A stretch of 64,000 nucleotides of DNA from Vanessa cardui (lineage: Eukaryota; Arthropoda; Insecta; Lepidoptera; Nymphalidae), in contig NC_061133.1 in the NCBI RefSeq assembly GCF_905220365.1, positions 13,010,171-13,074,170 on the forward strand. The letters are read 5' to 3'. Positions 37,428-49,235 of this stretch are shown one piece after another. The notes beneath the pieces are model-generated. The model was not told where the DNA came from. It saw nothing but the letters and a program-made list of their open reading frames with translations, and searched no databases. The stretch's first letter is position 1, and every line of letters begins with the position of its first letter. Made by a program: the position numbers and the translations under genes.

Positions 37428-37676
37428 TAGCTGTGTAGCATTAACTTGTACGCGTTTGAATTTAACAAAAATATATGTATATTATATGGAATATGAAAGT
37501 CCCGTCAAAATCGGTCCAGCCGTTCCAGAGATTAGCCGCAACAAACAGACAGACAGATAGGCAGACAAAAATTGTAAAAATGTTACTTTGGTATATGTAC
37601 CGGGTATACATACATATGCATTGTTATTTTAATATTACAAACAGACACTCCAATTTTATTATATGTATGTATAATG
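37428..37676 (+). mobile_element. Repeat family D copy, best preserved
   Basis: It begins near AACTAGCTGTGTAGC, includes TACGCGTTTGAATTTAAC, CCCGTCAAAATCGGTCCAGC and AGACAGACAGATAGGCAGAC, and ends CCAATTTTATTATATGTAT. Confidence 0.6.
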
Positions 37677-38221
37677 AGTCTGTACTATCGTCTATCGCTG
37701 TAGCAAGCGTTCCTCTGATCGTTATTACATCTATAACATCAAATATGAAATGGTATAATATTGTAATGTTCAAGTAGTAATTTCCTTAGCTTTCTACTGT
37801 CTATTACAACTCCGTTGTCAAGTAGTGCAGATTGCACGCACGACTGATCGCGGTAGTTCTAACCGATCGAATAGTGGGAGGTCGTTTTAGTTATATGATC
37901 ATATAGATTAAAAAGATTTTCGAAAATAGAACGAATTGGATTTTTTTATATTGGTAGTTGGATTAATTACGTCATAAACTTTATACAAATCTTTGTAATG
38001 TTTTCTCATAACATATAATGATTATTTAATTGTTTTTCTTGTTTTGCTTAAGTAAGCAGACTATTCCATGGGCCAATGCCTATTATTCCACTGGGCTAAT
38101 AATAATGTGATTTTTTTTTCTCGTTTTTTTTCCAAACGGACCAGCAATAGAAACTATATTATATTTATGGAGCGCTAAGATATTTTAAACAGAAGAAACT
38201 GCTTGTCTTCCGATCGTTCAT

Positions 38222-38430
38222 TTTTGGTAGAATTTTGTGCTGTACATAACACATATGTTATGTGTTGTTCGAAGGGTGAGTAAGCCAGTATAAAGGTACA
38301 AGGGATAAAAACAGTTTACATTCGTTCTCAGGGTATCGAGAAGTGATAATCTTTCTTCATTACATTTATGTCTAGTGGTAACACTTTCTACTTAGGTGGT
38401 CCTTTTGCCAGTCCATCAACCTCATTTAAA
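38222..38430 (+). mobile_element. SINE family A, heavily degenerate
   Basis: GAAGGGTGAGTAAGCCAGTA and TAGGTGGTCCTTTTGCCAGT in correct order and spacing support family A. The head is missing. It contains the near-perfect palindrome ACATAACACATATGTTATGT. Confidence 0.45.
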
Positions 38431-38639
38431 TAGGAAAGACTAACAAACTAGAAGTTGATAAATTAATCGAAAATAATTATGAAAATTGCATAAATATCAC
38501 ATTAATATTAATTTATTAAAATAAACAAAGAATTATGTAAAAACGAATGTGCTATAACAGATCAATTAAACTGTCATTAACATAAGGTTACGTCAGTGAA
38601 GGAAGTGGATTATTAATCCGTTCGAGAGGTTTTTATTCG

Positions 38640-38836
38640 CTAGCGATCCGGCCTGGCTTCGCACGGTTGCAATTTATCAATAAAGACATTGTTATGATAT
38701 CAATATAATTGATACCCTACTACACTAATAATGTAGCTTTCTATCATTGAAAAAATATTTAGACTTAGATCATTAGTTCCGGTCATTAACCCCTGCATAC
38801 AGACAAACTTTTACCTGTTTATAATATTAGTATAGA
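38640..38836 (+). mobile_element. Helitron/family E-type element
   Basis: GCTAGCGATCCGGCCTGGCT then TCGCACGGTTGCAATTTATC is the reverse complement of a Helitron hairpin end. The right side has CTGCATACAGACAAACTTTT and TATAATATTAGTATAGATT, as in family E. Confidence 0.5.
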
Positions 38837-39517
38837 TTGATATATTATTGCGGAAAGTATAATAAAATTATGCGCATTGTAATTTATCCGGATTGAAGTC
38901 ATTTGTGATTTGTTAGATATTTTTTTTTATTAATAAGAATGATGAATACTGATTACTTCAAAAGTTTCAATTTTTTGAAGTTTACAATCGCTTTTTTAAA
39001 CTAACTAAACATATATCGTTTTTCCCTTCTTTAAACCGACCAACTTAAATTGTACATACAGTAATTTTTATATTAAGAACTCATAAATATAATTATATCA
39101 AAATTGACTCATATAGGAGATATTTTGGACAACATTTCAAAGTTCCTATTATTATAGAACAATATGGATGTAGAAAAATTATTCAATGATTAATTACAAG
39201 TTAACTCCGAGCCTAATTGGACAAATTGTCGTAGCTTGTGAATATTATCCGAACAGTACTCGGACAGGAGACTGACGCAGCTAATGTGTGCGGTATATTT
39301 ATATATGATCGTATATGCCAAGACATTACACAAGTGACATAATGACTTATATCCCGTAGTTGGCAACGAATTGTCAATCTCTACAATGTAAGTCGATAGC
39401 AATCGGAGCCCAATCGCTTCTGCTTTCTAAAAATAAATATCCTTTCAAATCGTTGAGAAGTATCCAACGCTGTTAATAGCGGCTCTTCAGTTTTCGCACG
39501 CTGTTATACCTTAAACG

Positions 39518-39736
39518 TACAGTCAGGGTAAGGAAAGGTTCGTCACCTTAAGATCTATTTTCGTATGCTCAGTATGGGCGATAATCTGCTTTGCCGATCG
39601 AGAATGACATATTGCGTCGCAATGTAATATGGCAAAAGTACAATGTAAGTTTAATTTTATATGCAGTTATCTGTTTAGTGTTTCAGTTTCAAAAGGTACT
39701 AAGAGTTACGACTGAGGTTTTCTTACTCTGACTGTA
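39518..39736. mobile_element. MITE family G, copy 2, with a variant interior
   Basis: Termini TACAGTCAGGGTAAGGAAA and TTTTCTTACTCTGACTGTA are inverted repeats, with TA at both ends as in Tc1/mariner insertions. The left half matches the other copies. The region 39623-39690 differs (GGCAAAAGTACAATGTAAGT), so an internal replacement or deletion has occurred. Confidence 0.75.
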
Positions 39737-40468
39737 CATAACATATTATCTTGATATATGCATCCTTTTTCGATGTGAGACGGCGTATCGTATCGCAATG
39801 CTTCTTAAACTTTATTAAGCCATTATTAACTATCTTAAACGAACATTATCCGTACAATTTATTCCTTTTCCAATGCATCGAACGCCCGCCGGTTCGTTCT
39901 TTTATCGTTCGTAATTAAAACTCGAGATACGAACATAACTACAGTAAAATATATGTTTATCCGAAACACATGTTACTTCGCTGTGTATTATTTTTAAAAT
40001 AATATTTTATGTGATACTGATTATTATATCAATAGAACAAGGCTAGTGTTGTCGTACTAGATTTTAATGCCAGTGGTTTATTGTGCTTCATATGGTAGGT
40101 ATCATAGCTATTATAGGTATCATTAGTATACTTTGTTAAGTAAATAATGTGAAACAATTTAATGTCATTACCACGGCTGACAGTTATCCATAATCTATAG
40201 ATTACCGTTCATTACGAATTGTGAACTTTCAAGAAAAGAGCCAAGGCATCATCAACCTCCTTGATTTTGTAGATGTTCACGCGCGGTGGTAATATACTAT
40301 TCCATCGTAAATAAATATGGGCGACCGTAACTGTAATCATAATGAGTTACTCAATACTCATACTGGTTATATTCGTAGGATATATGATATATAGTATAGT
40401 TATAGAGCGGCTAGTTGTTCCCTCAATTTAATCCAATGGAATGACTATTCAAAACAACAACAGAAACA

Positions 40469-40709
40469 TTTTTTTTATGTAATAGGTTGGTGGACGAGCA
40501 TATGGGCCACCTGATGGTAACTGGTCACCATCACCCATAGATAATGACGCTGTAAGAAATATTAACTATTCCTTACATCGTCAATGCGCCACCAACATTG
40601 GGAACCAAGATACTATGTCCCTTGAGCCTGTCGTTACACTGGCTCACTAACCCTTCAAACCGGAGCACAACAATACTGCGTACTTTTGTTTAGCGGTAGA
40701 ATATACCAC
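40469..40709 (-). mobile_element. SINE family A, 5'-truncated
   Basis: It is well preserved from the T-run at 40469 through GACGAGCATATGGGCCACCT to TAGCGGTAGAATA, where the match stops before the SINE head. The missing part is the 5' end of the minus-strand element, consistent with incomplete reverse transcription. Confidence 0.75.
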
Positions 40710-40959
40710 ATATACACATAAAAATCATTAAGCACAAAATCTTATTTGTATACGACATAAATTTAAGCAATATATAACATAACATAACAGAGATAAACGA
40801 ATAATATTTTCCAATCGATTGTGACGTTCTATAAATATGAAGGTATTTTAAATCGATACATAAATCTTTACATTTAATTTAAAGATGCGTCCAACTCAAT
40901 TCGGTAGCGTTGGTGTCGACGTATCTATATTTACGGCGTAGTTAAAAAAAAGCGTCTGA

Positions 40960-41275
40960 AACGAGTCCGGAATACATTGCTGGATGTTAATTTATTAACG
41001 GGCAAATTGATGGGATACCGATCGAGATGTCCGGATGAAAAAATAATCGGGCGACGATTTCCGACGCGCGTCGAATTAAAACGTCATAATTTATTTCGGA
41101 CCCCTGTCCCCTTGTTAATGGTGTGCCGCGGTTTTGTTTTTTTCATGATAATGAACAGCCATTTTATTACCGGAGATTATTATTGTAATTTAAGGACGAA
41201 CCTCGAACACGACGCGGATTTTTACGATATTAAAGAATATTTAAGTTTTTTTCTTTTTCGTTATTATTTGTAAGC
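40960..41275. promoter_or_regulatory. Unique, stop-poor block; candidate conserved non-coding element
   Basis: A 98-codon plus frame starting at 40977 spans CGACGATTTCCGACGCGCGT and several AATTAA/TTATTA runs. The translation has no recognisable features. The absence of repeats across more than 300 bases is notable here. Confidence 0.25.
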
Positions 41276-41601
41276 AGACGAAATTACGGATGTAGTCGAA
41301 AACAATTAATATAAGTGTCAAATACTTCCTACACTATCTGATATTATTTTATTTAAACATTTATGTTTCAAATTATACAGACTACTTAAAGCCGTTATAC
41401 AGGAAAAACTGTCTAAATATATTTTAATGGACGAGAGGACAGTTACTTAATATGATGCATTTACTTAATAATAAATACGACCTACATAACATTGTTCTCC
41501 AATCTCAAGGAAGACTAGTCAATTGAGAATTGCGCGGGATTTATTATTGTTGACAGTTCTATGCAAAAATACATTCGCATTATATAACGTCAGATCCTAT
41601 A

Positions 41602-41898
41602 CCAACAACATGAGCCTGTAAAATTTCCCACTGCTGGGTTAAGACCTCTCACTTTGAGGAGAAGGCTTAAAACCTATTCCACCATGCTGTTCCAATGCGG
41701 GTTGGTGGAGTACACATGTGGCAGAATTTCTTTGAAATTAGACATGCACGTTTCCTCACGATGTTTTCCTTCACCGCTGAGCACGAGTTGAATTATAAAC
41801 ACAAATTAAGCACATGAATGTTCAGTGGTGCTTGTCTGGGTTTGAACCCGCGATTATCGGTTAAGATACACGCGTTCTAACTACTGGGCCATCTCTGA
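41602..41898 (-). mobile_element. tRNA-derived SINE family B, near full-length
   Basis: The left end has the CAACAACA and CCCACTGCTGGGTTAAGAC tail, then CTGTTCCAATGCGGGTTGG. The right end is tRNA-like: read on the minus strand it gives an A box (TGGCCCAGTAG) and a B box (GGGTTCAAACC). This is a pol III-transcribed type of element. Confidence 0.75.
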
Positions 41899-42044
41899 CT
41901 CCCAATCCTATAGCACCGGGTAGGTTAATATATTGCGAGGCACTGGGCTGTAAACGCCATCGGCTTCTATACTTCTGTACTATTTTATATTATTGTATTT
42001 TTAAACCCTTGTTTATATACATCATCACATTACAATCTTCTAAA

Positions 42045-42230
42045 GTTATCAATGTTGTGTTGTTCTTAACTATATTATTTATGTATTATATACAAAAACC
42101 TTCCTCTCGAATCACTCCATCAACTAAAAAAACCGCATCAAAATCCGTTTCGTAGTTTTAAAGATTTAAGCATACATAGGGATATAGGGACAGAGAAAGC
42201 GACTTTGTTTTATACTATGTAGTGATAGTG
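42045..42230 (-). mobile_element. Helitron-like family F fragment
   Basis: ACAAAAACCTTCCTCTCGAA and AACCGCATCAAAATCCGTTT are the reverse complement of the family F body. The CTAG-bearing end is missing. Confidence 0.55.
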
Positions 42231-42644
42231 ATGCAATCAACGGGTAACCTTTTTATAGTACAATAATTATTATATCGCAATATTGCCATTGCGAAGTTAT
42301 CTTTTATCGTTGCCCTATATTATGTTTAAACAAAGGATATTTTCGGTTCCGTAAATTCGTCCAGCACGAAGCGATCGATATAATCAGATTCCCATACAAA
42401 ATTCTCAGTACAGGCAGAATACTGGTCTAGACTCTAGGCCGAGTCACGCGCAGGGTTATGGATATTAAAATTTGCTCATTTCAATGGCATTAGGCAACCG
42501 GGGAACGGCGCGGTTCTTAATCTTAAAACTCTACGTACATTGAAAACTATGTTGGAAATGTTTTATTTGTATTACAGTTGTTTCATAGAAATAGACAATA
42601 TTATACATATAAATATATAATGACGTATCCTTTTGGATATATAA

Positions 42645-42835
42645 CCATACTATCTGTGCCCGCGATTTTATGTGGGTTTGAATTCAACAAAAAAGTTATT
42701 ATTGTAGCATATGTAACTCCTTATTACATAAGCTATTTGGCTGTGAAAGTCCCTTCAAGACTGACCAAGCCGTTCCGAAGATTAGCCGGAACAAACGAAC
42801 AGAAGGAAAAGGGAAGTCAAACAAAAAATATGAGA
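42645..42835 (+). mobile_element. Repeat family D copy, 3' part missing
   Basis: CTATCTGTGCCCGCGATTTT, GGGTTTGAATTCAACAAAAA and GATTAGCCGGAACAAACGAA match family D; the ATTTTATTATATG end is absent. Confidence 0.55.
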
Positions 42836-42929
42836 AGTATGTAGTATATTAAACTAGCTCATTGATTTAAATGGCCAGGTACCAACAAAAGTAACGTAAA
42901 GAAGAACGCATTGGCAATCAAATATTTAA

Positions 42930-43092
42930 TATTAGTAGTGGCCAGCGGAATTGCGTCTAAGGGTGTCATGTGTTACGCAAAAAAGTAGCCTAATGAGTTC
43001 AAGTTTGCTTATTCAGTAGTCTGGTCGTGAAAGACCGACAGACAGACAGACAGACAAAGTTACTTTCACATTTATCATATTAATATAGATAG
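42930..43092 (+). mobile_element. Repeat family E copy, shortened
   Basis: GGTCGTGAAAGACCGACAGA, a (CAGA)n run and TTACTTTCACATTTATCATA end it; the AAATTTCATCAAA part is deleted. Confidence 0.5.
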
Positions 43093-43439
43093 TAGAACAG
43101 TATTCGTGTATTCGGGGATGTTTTCGCTGTTGCTGGCCGCTCAGTCTTACGCTAAGGTTATTTGCGGGGCGTTGTGAAGCAACCGCTGTGTTGGTTAACT
43201 TTTATGACTCCGGTATTTATTTACGTAATAATAAATAAATATAAGTAATAAATACAGGCTACTATTGAGACACTGTTATTATTTATGATTTCAAAAACTT
43301 CTATATTTAGAATAACCACTCTATAAAATTTGAATATATATTTTGAAATCGATAATGTGATTTAAAATTTGTTTCTTTAAAGTTAGTTTTGTCTCGTTCT
43401 TTAGGGGTAGGTTGCTCTTTCTAAGGGTTTAACAACAAG

Positions 43440-43664
43440 GGTTTAGACAACATCACATGCATTACTCTGATCCAAATGTAAGTAGCTAAAGCACTTGTAT
43501 AATGGAAAATCAGAAGTAACGACCGTACCACAAACACCCAGACCCAAGACAACATAGAAAACTAATGATAATCTACATCGACTCAGCCGGGAATCGAACC
43601 CAGGACCTATGAGTGGCGTACCCATGATAACCTTTGTACACTCCACTCGGCCACGGACGTCGTC
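43440..43664 (-). mobile_element. tRNA-derived SINE family C, best copy
   Basis: Read on the minus strand, the A box TGGCCGAGTGG lies at 43643-43653 and the B box GGTTCGATTCC at 43590-43600, both matching pol III consensus. The order after the head is CTGAGTCGATGTAGAT, then ACGGTCGTTACTTCTGATT, then ACTTACATTTGGATCAGAG. A minus-strand open frame of 107 codons across it is the usual accidental translation of this repeat. Confidence 0.8.
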
Positions 43665-44359
43665 AAATGATACAATCATAAAATGGTACAACGGTGAAAA
43701 GGTAAAGATTTTTTCTAAAATTGTTAGATCACTTTGATTACAAAAAGGCCATAATGATACTCGCAAGAAAATTTATTAACATAGTAATCGATAACCGATA
43801 CAATTACCAACAATTGCGGTCTAGGTCTCCGCTTTAAGACCTAAATTACTATGATTGCAGCGACAGCACCAGCTTTCCCTGTGCCTAGAAACTTAATACC
43901 TAATGTGGTCGGGGGTGGGGAAACGGGTCGTTAATCAGAAATATCATTATGATGGTGTGTTTATTTGATAACACTTATCTCGGAAACTAATAACCGTTTG
44001 GTGGTAGGTTATTTTTTGTTTATGGAGGTCAGATGGCTTCGTTCAGCGTATTTAATAATCTAGAACCCTGTCATATTTAGATTTAATCTATACTTGATAG
44101 GTTTTGCAACCACTTTCAACTATTCATAATTTGATAAGGTACGCTTAATCTTTGTAAGATTTTGTATGTAATAAATGTTCTGGTGATGAAACTAGGAAGT
44201 AAGTAGTTTAAGTTATATTCCTCTCATGTATAAATTACTTGTGTCTATCGCCAATCTACTTCTAAACGGCTGAAATGTATTTGATGAAGTTTTTACACTC
44301 CTAAATGTTTTACCTTAGACCTGACAAGTGCTGATTGATTTTCATTGTTATTCTCTTTC

Positions 44360-44470
44360 ACTAAAATTATATAAAAAAAATAGTATATGTACCGTATCTA
44401 CATGTATATGCATTTAATAAAAAGTGTTAATGTAACAGACAGATACACCAATTTTATTATATTTATGGAT
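44360..44470 (+). mobile_element. Repeat family D, terminal fragment
   Basis: GTATATGTACCGTATCTACA, ATGCATTTAATAAAAAGTG and CACCAATTTTATTATATTT match the last third of family D. Confidence 0.45.
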
Positions 44471-44711
44471 TAGTAAGTTAAATATAGCAATACCATTTCA
44501 TTTCCAAATGTCTTTGACGAATACCTTTTTATGTTCGATATTTCGTTTCACACGACATCTTGCTCAATGAGCTCGTACTTGTGTTTGTTTGCGCGTTACA
44601 TCAGAGCTTGCCTCGGGTTCGCTAATGTCTACATTATTTATGCATTAAAGGACTACATTAAAACGTCATGAGATTATATCGACCTTTTGATATGTTTTCA
44701 GAATATGTATT

Positions 44712-45075
44712 ACTAGAGACCCGCGACGACTTCGCACGGGTGCAATACTAACAATAAGTATGCTACACAATTTGTTTATTTACGACATCACATTAGACAC
44801 TCCTCAAATTATTAATAATAACAACAACAACAGCAGCCTATAAATTCCCACTGCTGGGCTAAAGGCCTCCTCTCCCTTTGAGGTGAAGGTTTTGGAACAT
44901 ATTCTATTCCTTTCACGTTATCCTCAAATTAGTCTAATCATTGTTTCTATTATAGTAATATATTGTCCATATGTTATATACAAAAACCTTCCTCTGGAAT
45001 CACTCTATCTATTAAAAATAACTGTATCAAAAACTGTTGAGTAATTTTAAAGAGCTAAGAATACGTAGGGACCGA
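44712..45075 (-). mobile_element. Helitron-like family F, interrupted by a SINE
   Basis: The left end is ACTAGAGACCCGCGACGACT then TCGCACGGGTGCAATACTAA, the reverse complement of the hairpin end. The body resumes after the SINE with ACAAAAACCTTCCTCTGGAA. Removing 44812-44931 restores a continuous match. Confidence 0.7.
44812..44920 (-). mobile_element. tRNA-derived SINE family B, 5'-truncated, nested in a Helitron-like element
   Basis: It contains the (TAA/CAA)n tail and CCCACTGCTGGGCTAAAGGC, and stops after ACATATTCTATTCC, so the pol III promoter half is missing. Direct repeats TCCTCAAATTA flank it exactly (44801-44811 and 44921-44931). The interrupted DNA is a Helitron-like copy. Confidence 0.8.
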
Positions 45076-45599
45076 TGATGGTGATCTTTTCAAATAAATT
45101 AAGTCATCGATGTATGGTCTAATATATATGGCCAAAGTTTTATCTGACTGTCTCAAGTAACTTGAAGTAAGTATTACTAGTAACTTTAGGTAGTTGAGAG
45201 CCATTTGTTTCACAATGTAGATTTGCCAAAGGGATTCCTTTTTAATTGGCCAATACAACTAAATACACTTACAAAAGATATTGTGATAACACAAATCATT
45301 CTGTAAATTTTCTATATTTTTGTTTATTTTCTATGTGTGAAGTAAATTAATGACAGTGTTAGTTAAAGCGGGAATAAAACTACAAGCACTTTGCAAACAT
45401 ATTAAAAAAAATGAAATCAACGCCATACTTTTGTAATGTAGATTCTACTAAGAAGTTCAACTTTCTCTACACTAGACATCGGTGGGACATTTACGAGCTG
45501 ATAGTTAATTCTATTAAAATTGAATTAACATTACATTAGCATAATAGTTAAAGTAGCTAATGAACAATAGATTTATTTATCTAATTGCTCTAGAAAGTG

Positions 45600-46180
45600 G
45601 GTCACATTTAATTTGCATGGCAACACTGTGAAATTTGCGCATTTCACGTTCTAGTCTGATAACGCGTCACGCTGCATGGGCGCAGCGTCATGTGTGCTCG
45701 GTTCATAACAGTGTTGCCGTTACATATTTCCGACTTTTTTTTGTAATAATTAGACCATTATTTAATCTTATTAATCCTAATTAAAAGTTTAATATCTTAG
45801 TTTATTATGATTTACCTGACTATAAAAAACTAATTGCGAATTAATGCAACATTTCTCTAATGGAAATACTTATGTTGTTCATCTGAACAATTATAGTTTA
45901 TATTAAATATTTAAAAAAAATAGTGAAGTATTTTCATAATATATCGGTAAAGGACGACTCAAAAGTGCTTTAATTTGATTTCGATCTTATTTTTCGTATA
46001 AGACAGATACTGCCTCGTTTGGCGACTTCAGCGTTTTCCAGCGTGTCTCTCGCAATGGTATATAAATATTATGTATTATTTATGTATAAACTGTGCATCT
46101 TTTTGTGCGTGCCAGCGGTTGCACGCAATGCGGAAGTCGGTCGCGGTTACCGACAGACGGCTAGACCTGTAATTTGTCTA
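45600..46180. promoter_or_regulatory. Two small GC-rich patches in unique DNA
   Basis: 45660-45720 holds ACGCGTCACGCTGCATGGGC and an interrupted inverted pair (GACGCTGCG against CGCAGCGTC-like bases). 46090-46170 holds GTGCCAGCGGTTGCACGCAA and GTCGGTCGCGGTTACCGACA. Between them the DNA is AT-rich with no repeat identified. Confidence 0.25.
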
Positions 46181-46337
46181 TAGGAAATATTTCTGACTTA
46201 ACAACTTTCTTTGTTGAACGAATATTAAAGTTTTTCAAAACATTTTCATAAATCTTGAATTGAGATTTAATTTTCGAATTTACATTAAAAAATATACATA
46301 GCAGGGCTAAGTGTTGACTAGGATAGTATACATATAT

Positions 46338-46470
46338 ATTGATATTATAAATAAGAAAGTAACTGTTCCTTTCTGTCTATTTCGATTTGACGGTTAAACC
46401 ACTAAGCCGAATATGATGAAACTGTATGAATCAACATAGAACCTCAAGGAATTTATTTTTTTTACAGGCA
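46338..46470 (-). mobile_element. Repeat family E fragment, reverse orientation
   Basis: GATATTATAAATAAGAAAGT, CCACTAAGCCGAATATGATG and CATAGAACCTCAAGGAATTT follow the reverse family order. It ends at TTTTTTTTACAG followed by GCAAGT. Confidence 0.45.
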
Positions 46471-47285
46471 AGTAAAACCGCTTTAGAAATATAGTAAAGG
46501 ATAAATTTGATAAAATGAAAATCAAAGTAGAAAAATTAAACATATTTTTAACTTAGATTTTGATTTCGAATTACTTTAGAGTTGATCCTTTTACACAATT
46601 AAGTTTAATTAACGGTTATTACTTATATATAAAATAACATATGCAACAAATCAAATCGTAACTTCAAATATATAATACATAACAGATCATTGACCGTATG
46701 TATTTCCTATTACATAAACGCACGCTTGTAATGAGCGGGTCTATAAATATGTTCCTTATAGTCAGTTTTTTCTGAACGTAAAATGTTACTGGACTGGTCG
46801 ATGGAATCCCATTATGGTCGAGTAGGAAGTGGTAGTTTGGAGCTGGTACTCTCTGTTAACACGGAGAAATGGTCTTGAGTCTATACGTTGATACTAACGG
46901 CGTATCTACATTAAAGAAGAGATTTATCGCCTTCAAACACTATTTATATTGACGCTTGTATACGTAATGGTTTATATTCTACGTAATAAATATTGTATAT
47001 AAAATAATGAGTAAATGATTATTATAACTAGGAAAACAGGAGTAATATGCCGATAATTTGTCTTATGTTTACTTTTTGAAGTTCTCCCTATTCTCAATCT
47101 TCCTTTGAACTGGAGGGTACGTACTTCAGGTGATCTTACAGCTTTAGCTTTAGTCTTATATATATAATTATACCAATTAAGATATGTGAAATTTGATTGA
47201 TTTTCATTTGATTAATGTATTTTTTTCCTATCAATTATTATTTTTCTTTATTCATATATAATATTTAATTTTATTTTAAAATACA

Positions 47286-47304
47286 ATTATTATTATTATT
47301 ATTA
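47286..47304. repeat. (ATT)n microsatellite
   Basis: TTATTATTATTATTATTAAG, about six units, not attached to a recognised SINE tail. Confidence 0.7.
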
Positions 47305-47385
47305 AGTTGTTACAAATGGGCTAACTTGTTGTAAAAAGTATTACCATTTTTACTATAGTACAAACGTGTTGTATGAAATAATTGT

Positions 47386-47516
47386 CCTGATATGTAGATA
47401 GTATTCCTCACAATATCAATGCGCCATCAATTTCAGGAACTAAGATGTTATATCACTTGTGCCTGTACACTGGCTTACTCACACTTCCATCCAAAACACA
47501 ACAAGTATTGTTGTAT
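47386..47516 (-). mobile_element. SINE family A, fragment
   Basis: CAATATCAATGCGCCATCAA, AACTAAGATGTTATATCACT and TGTGCCTGTACACTGGCTTA follow family A order over about 130 bases. Confidence 0.55.
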
Positions 47517-47946
47517 GAAAAATGCAATTATCAATAACAATTATTGAGAACCACATCTAAGTTACAGATTTCTCATTACGTATGGAATTCAGAATGTTAA
47601 GCTTGTGCTACACATTTGTATAGCCTCCCCGGGTGCGTTCGCGTTTATAGCAATAAATCAACAAGTTGCTTGCGACACGCCCCGAAATAATTCAGCTGTC
47701 TAGTGCAGAGGATCAGTTCCGGTATTTCATACTAAACTCATTAAAATATTACGTATTGTTTCCTACGTTTATGTAATTATTGAAATTGTTATCTATTGAT
47801 TTATGTTAGCGTTGGGTAACGAATAACAATTTATTTTTTATAAAACAAGGCGTATTTCAAAAGGAGTATATTTCTCTCGATGTTGTTACATATTAAGGGA
47901 ATATTTAAGTAATACATGTGAATCTTCGTTGTTAGAAAAATTATCC

Positions 47947-47973
47947 GGTTTTTGACATATAATGTCAAAAACC
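47947..47973. other. Perfect 12-bp hairpin with 3-base loop
   Basis: GGTTTTTGACAT is followed by ATA and then by ATGTCAAAAACC, its exact reverse complement. Pairing does not continue beyond it. No repeat family or gene context was recognised; a small MITE remnant or a replication-generated palindrome are possible. Confidence 0.7.
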
Positions 47974-49155
47974 ACAGCCAGGTTATGTTAACATAGGCAC
48001 ATTGTAATAATAATAAATAATTACAGTATATATACAAAAGAAAAATAAATAAATCAGAAATATTACATTAAGATGAAAATTGAAAAGTTTGAGTTTCATC
48101 AAATAGCCCACTCGAATAATGTATATTTTAATTTATTTTAAGTCATGTAATAGTGATATTTTTAATAACACGTGATGTAACTGCCGCTTAAACAATATTA
48201 TCTTGTCATAAAATTAATATTTAAATGTAAGTATAATATGAGCTGGGTCTTCAAGTCTTTCTCTATACAAGTCTGAATCGGCCAAGGGTCAATGAACTAT
48301 CTAATTGCTTGTAATTTTTAGATTTTGATTGGTAGTGTTCCCAACCGTTCTTTTTTCCCAGGACTTGTGGAAGTTTTTGTGACTTGTTTCGTAAAGTTAC
48401 TTGATATAGGCTTTTATTTTGTTAACGTGTAAAAATAATGATACTTTTAAATTTTTTTTTAAATTTAGGAATAAATGTATGGAGGCGTTTTATTTTTATA
48501 TCAATAAAAGTTTCATCCCTGGGAAGATGGAGACATATAATATGATACATAATATGACTTTTTGCAACATATTTAAATCTTATAATGTGTAAGTATAGAA
48601 TTTGTATGTTAAAAAAAATGCTGAATTTTAGGACATTGTCAGTATTACCTCACTCATGTTTAAATTTTATTACCATTGTTACGCAAATCAAAGTTATAAC
48701 TTAATTCGATTCCTTGTCCTGATTCCGAAATCTGTCAGATGGTGACCCCAAGCGGAACGCGTCTGTGATAGAATGCTGATTACACAATACAGCTTGAATG
48801 TACGTCAATCTGTAAAAAACGTAGTAAGTACAATAATGAACTGCATTATTAGAGTTCATTTCAATATAACCTGCATGAAATAAAAAGTTTATAAATATTA
48901 AATTATAGTATGGTACTCATTACTATTTGTTACATGATTACATAGGGATTATATACATAGGTAAGTTGATTTAAAGTAATTATAAAAATCATACAGTGGA
49001 GTCACAGGCTAACTCAGAGTCACATGCTCGTTGCCATTTAAAATAAAAAAATAAACATTTCAATTTTTTTTAATAAATTTCAATAGAGCTTAATCGAAAT
49101 GAATGGTTTATTTTCTTTAATTTTTTCTTAATTACTTACAAAAAAAGAACACACA

Positions 49156-49235
49156 AAATCAAAAGTCTTTATTCAATATAGAAGTGTTACACTTGCTTAT
49201 TCATAGTCAAAAATCAGCCACCGGTTCGGAAATTA
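49156..49235 (-). mobile_element. LINE 3' tail fragment, short
   Basis: AATCAAAAGTCTTTATTCAA begins the copy and AGCCACCGGTTCGGAAA ends it, as in the LINE tail at 22.6 kb, with the middle diverged. Confidence 0.5.

Larger units (their letters stand above)
45076..49155. other. Mostly unique intron sequence
   Basis: It contains two small GC-rich patches, one family E fragment, one SINE A fragment and the hairpin at 47.95 kb. Nothing else is recognised. Confidence 0.35.

Noticed and set aside
43590..43653. A tRNA gene (A and B boxes at proper spacing)
   Set aside because: The pol III boxes belong to a SINE; no full cloverleaf or acceptor stem pairing is present.
43443..43766. 107-codon minus frame as a gene
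   Set aside because: It mostly translates a SINE C copy, including its tRNA-like head.
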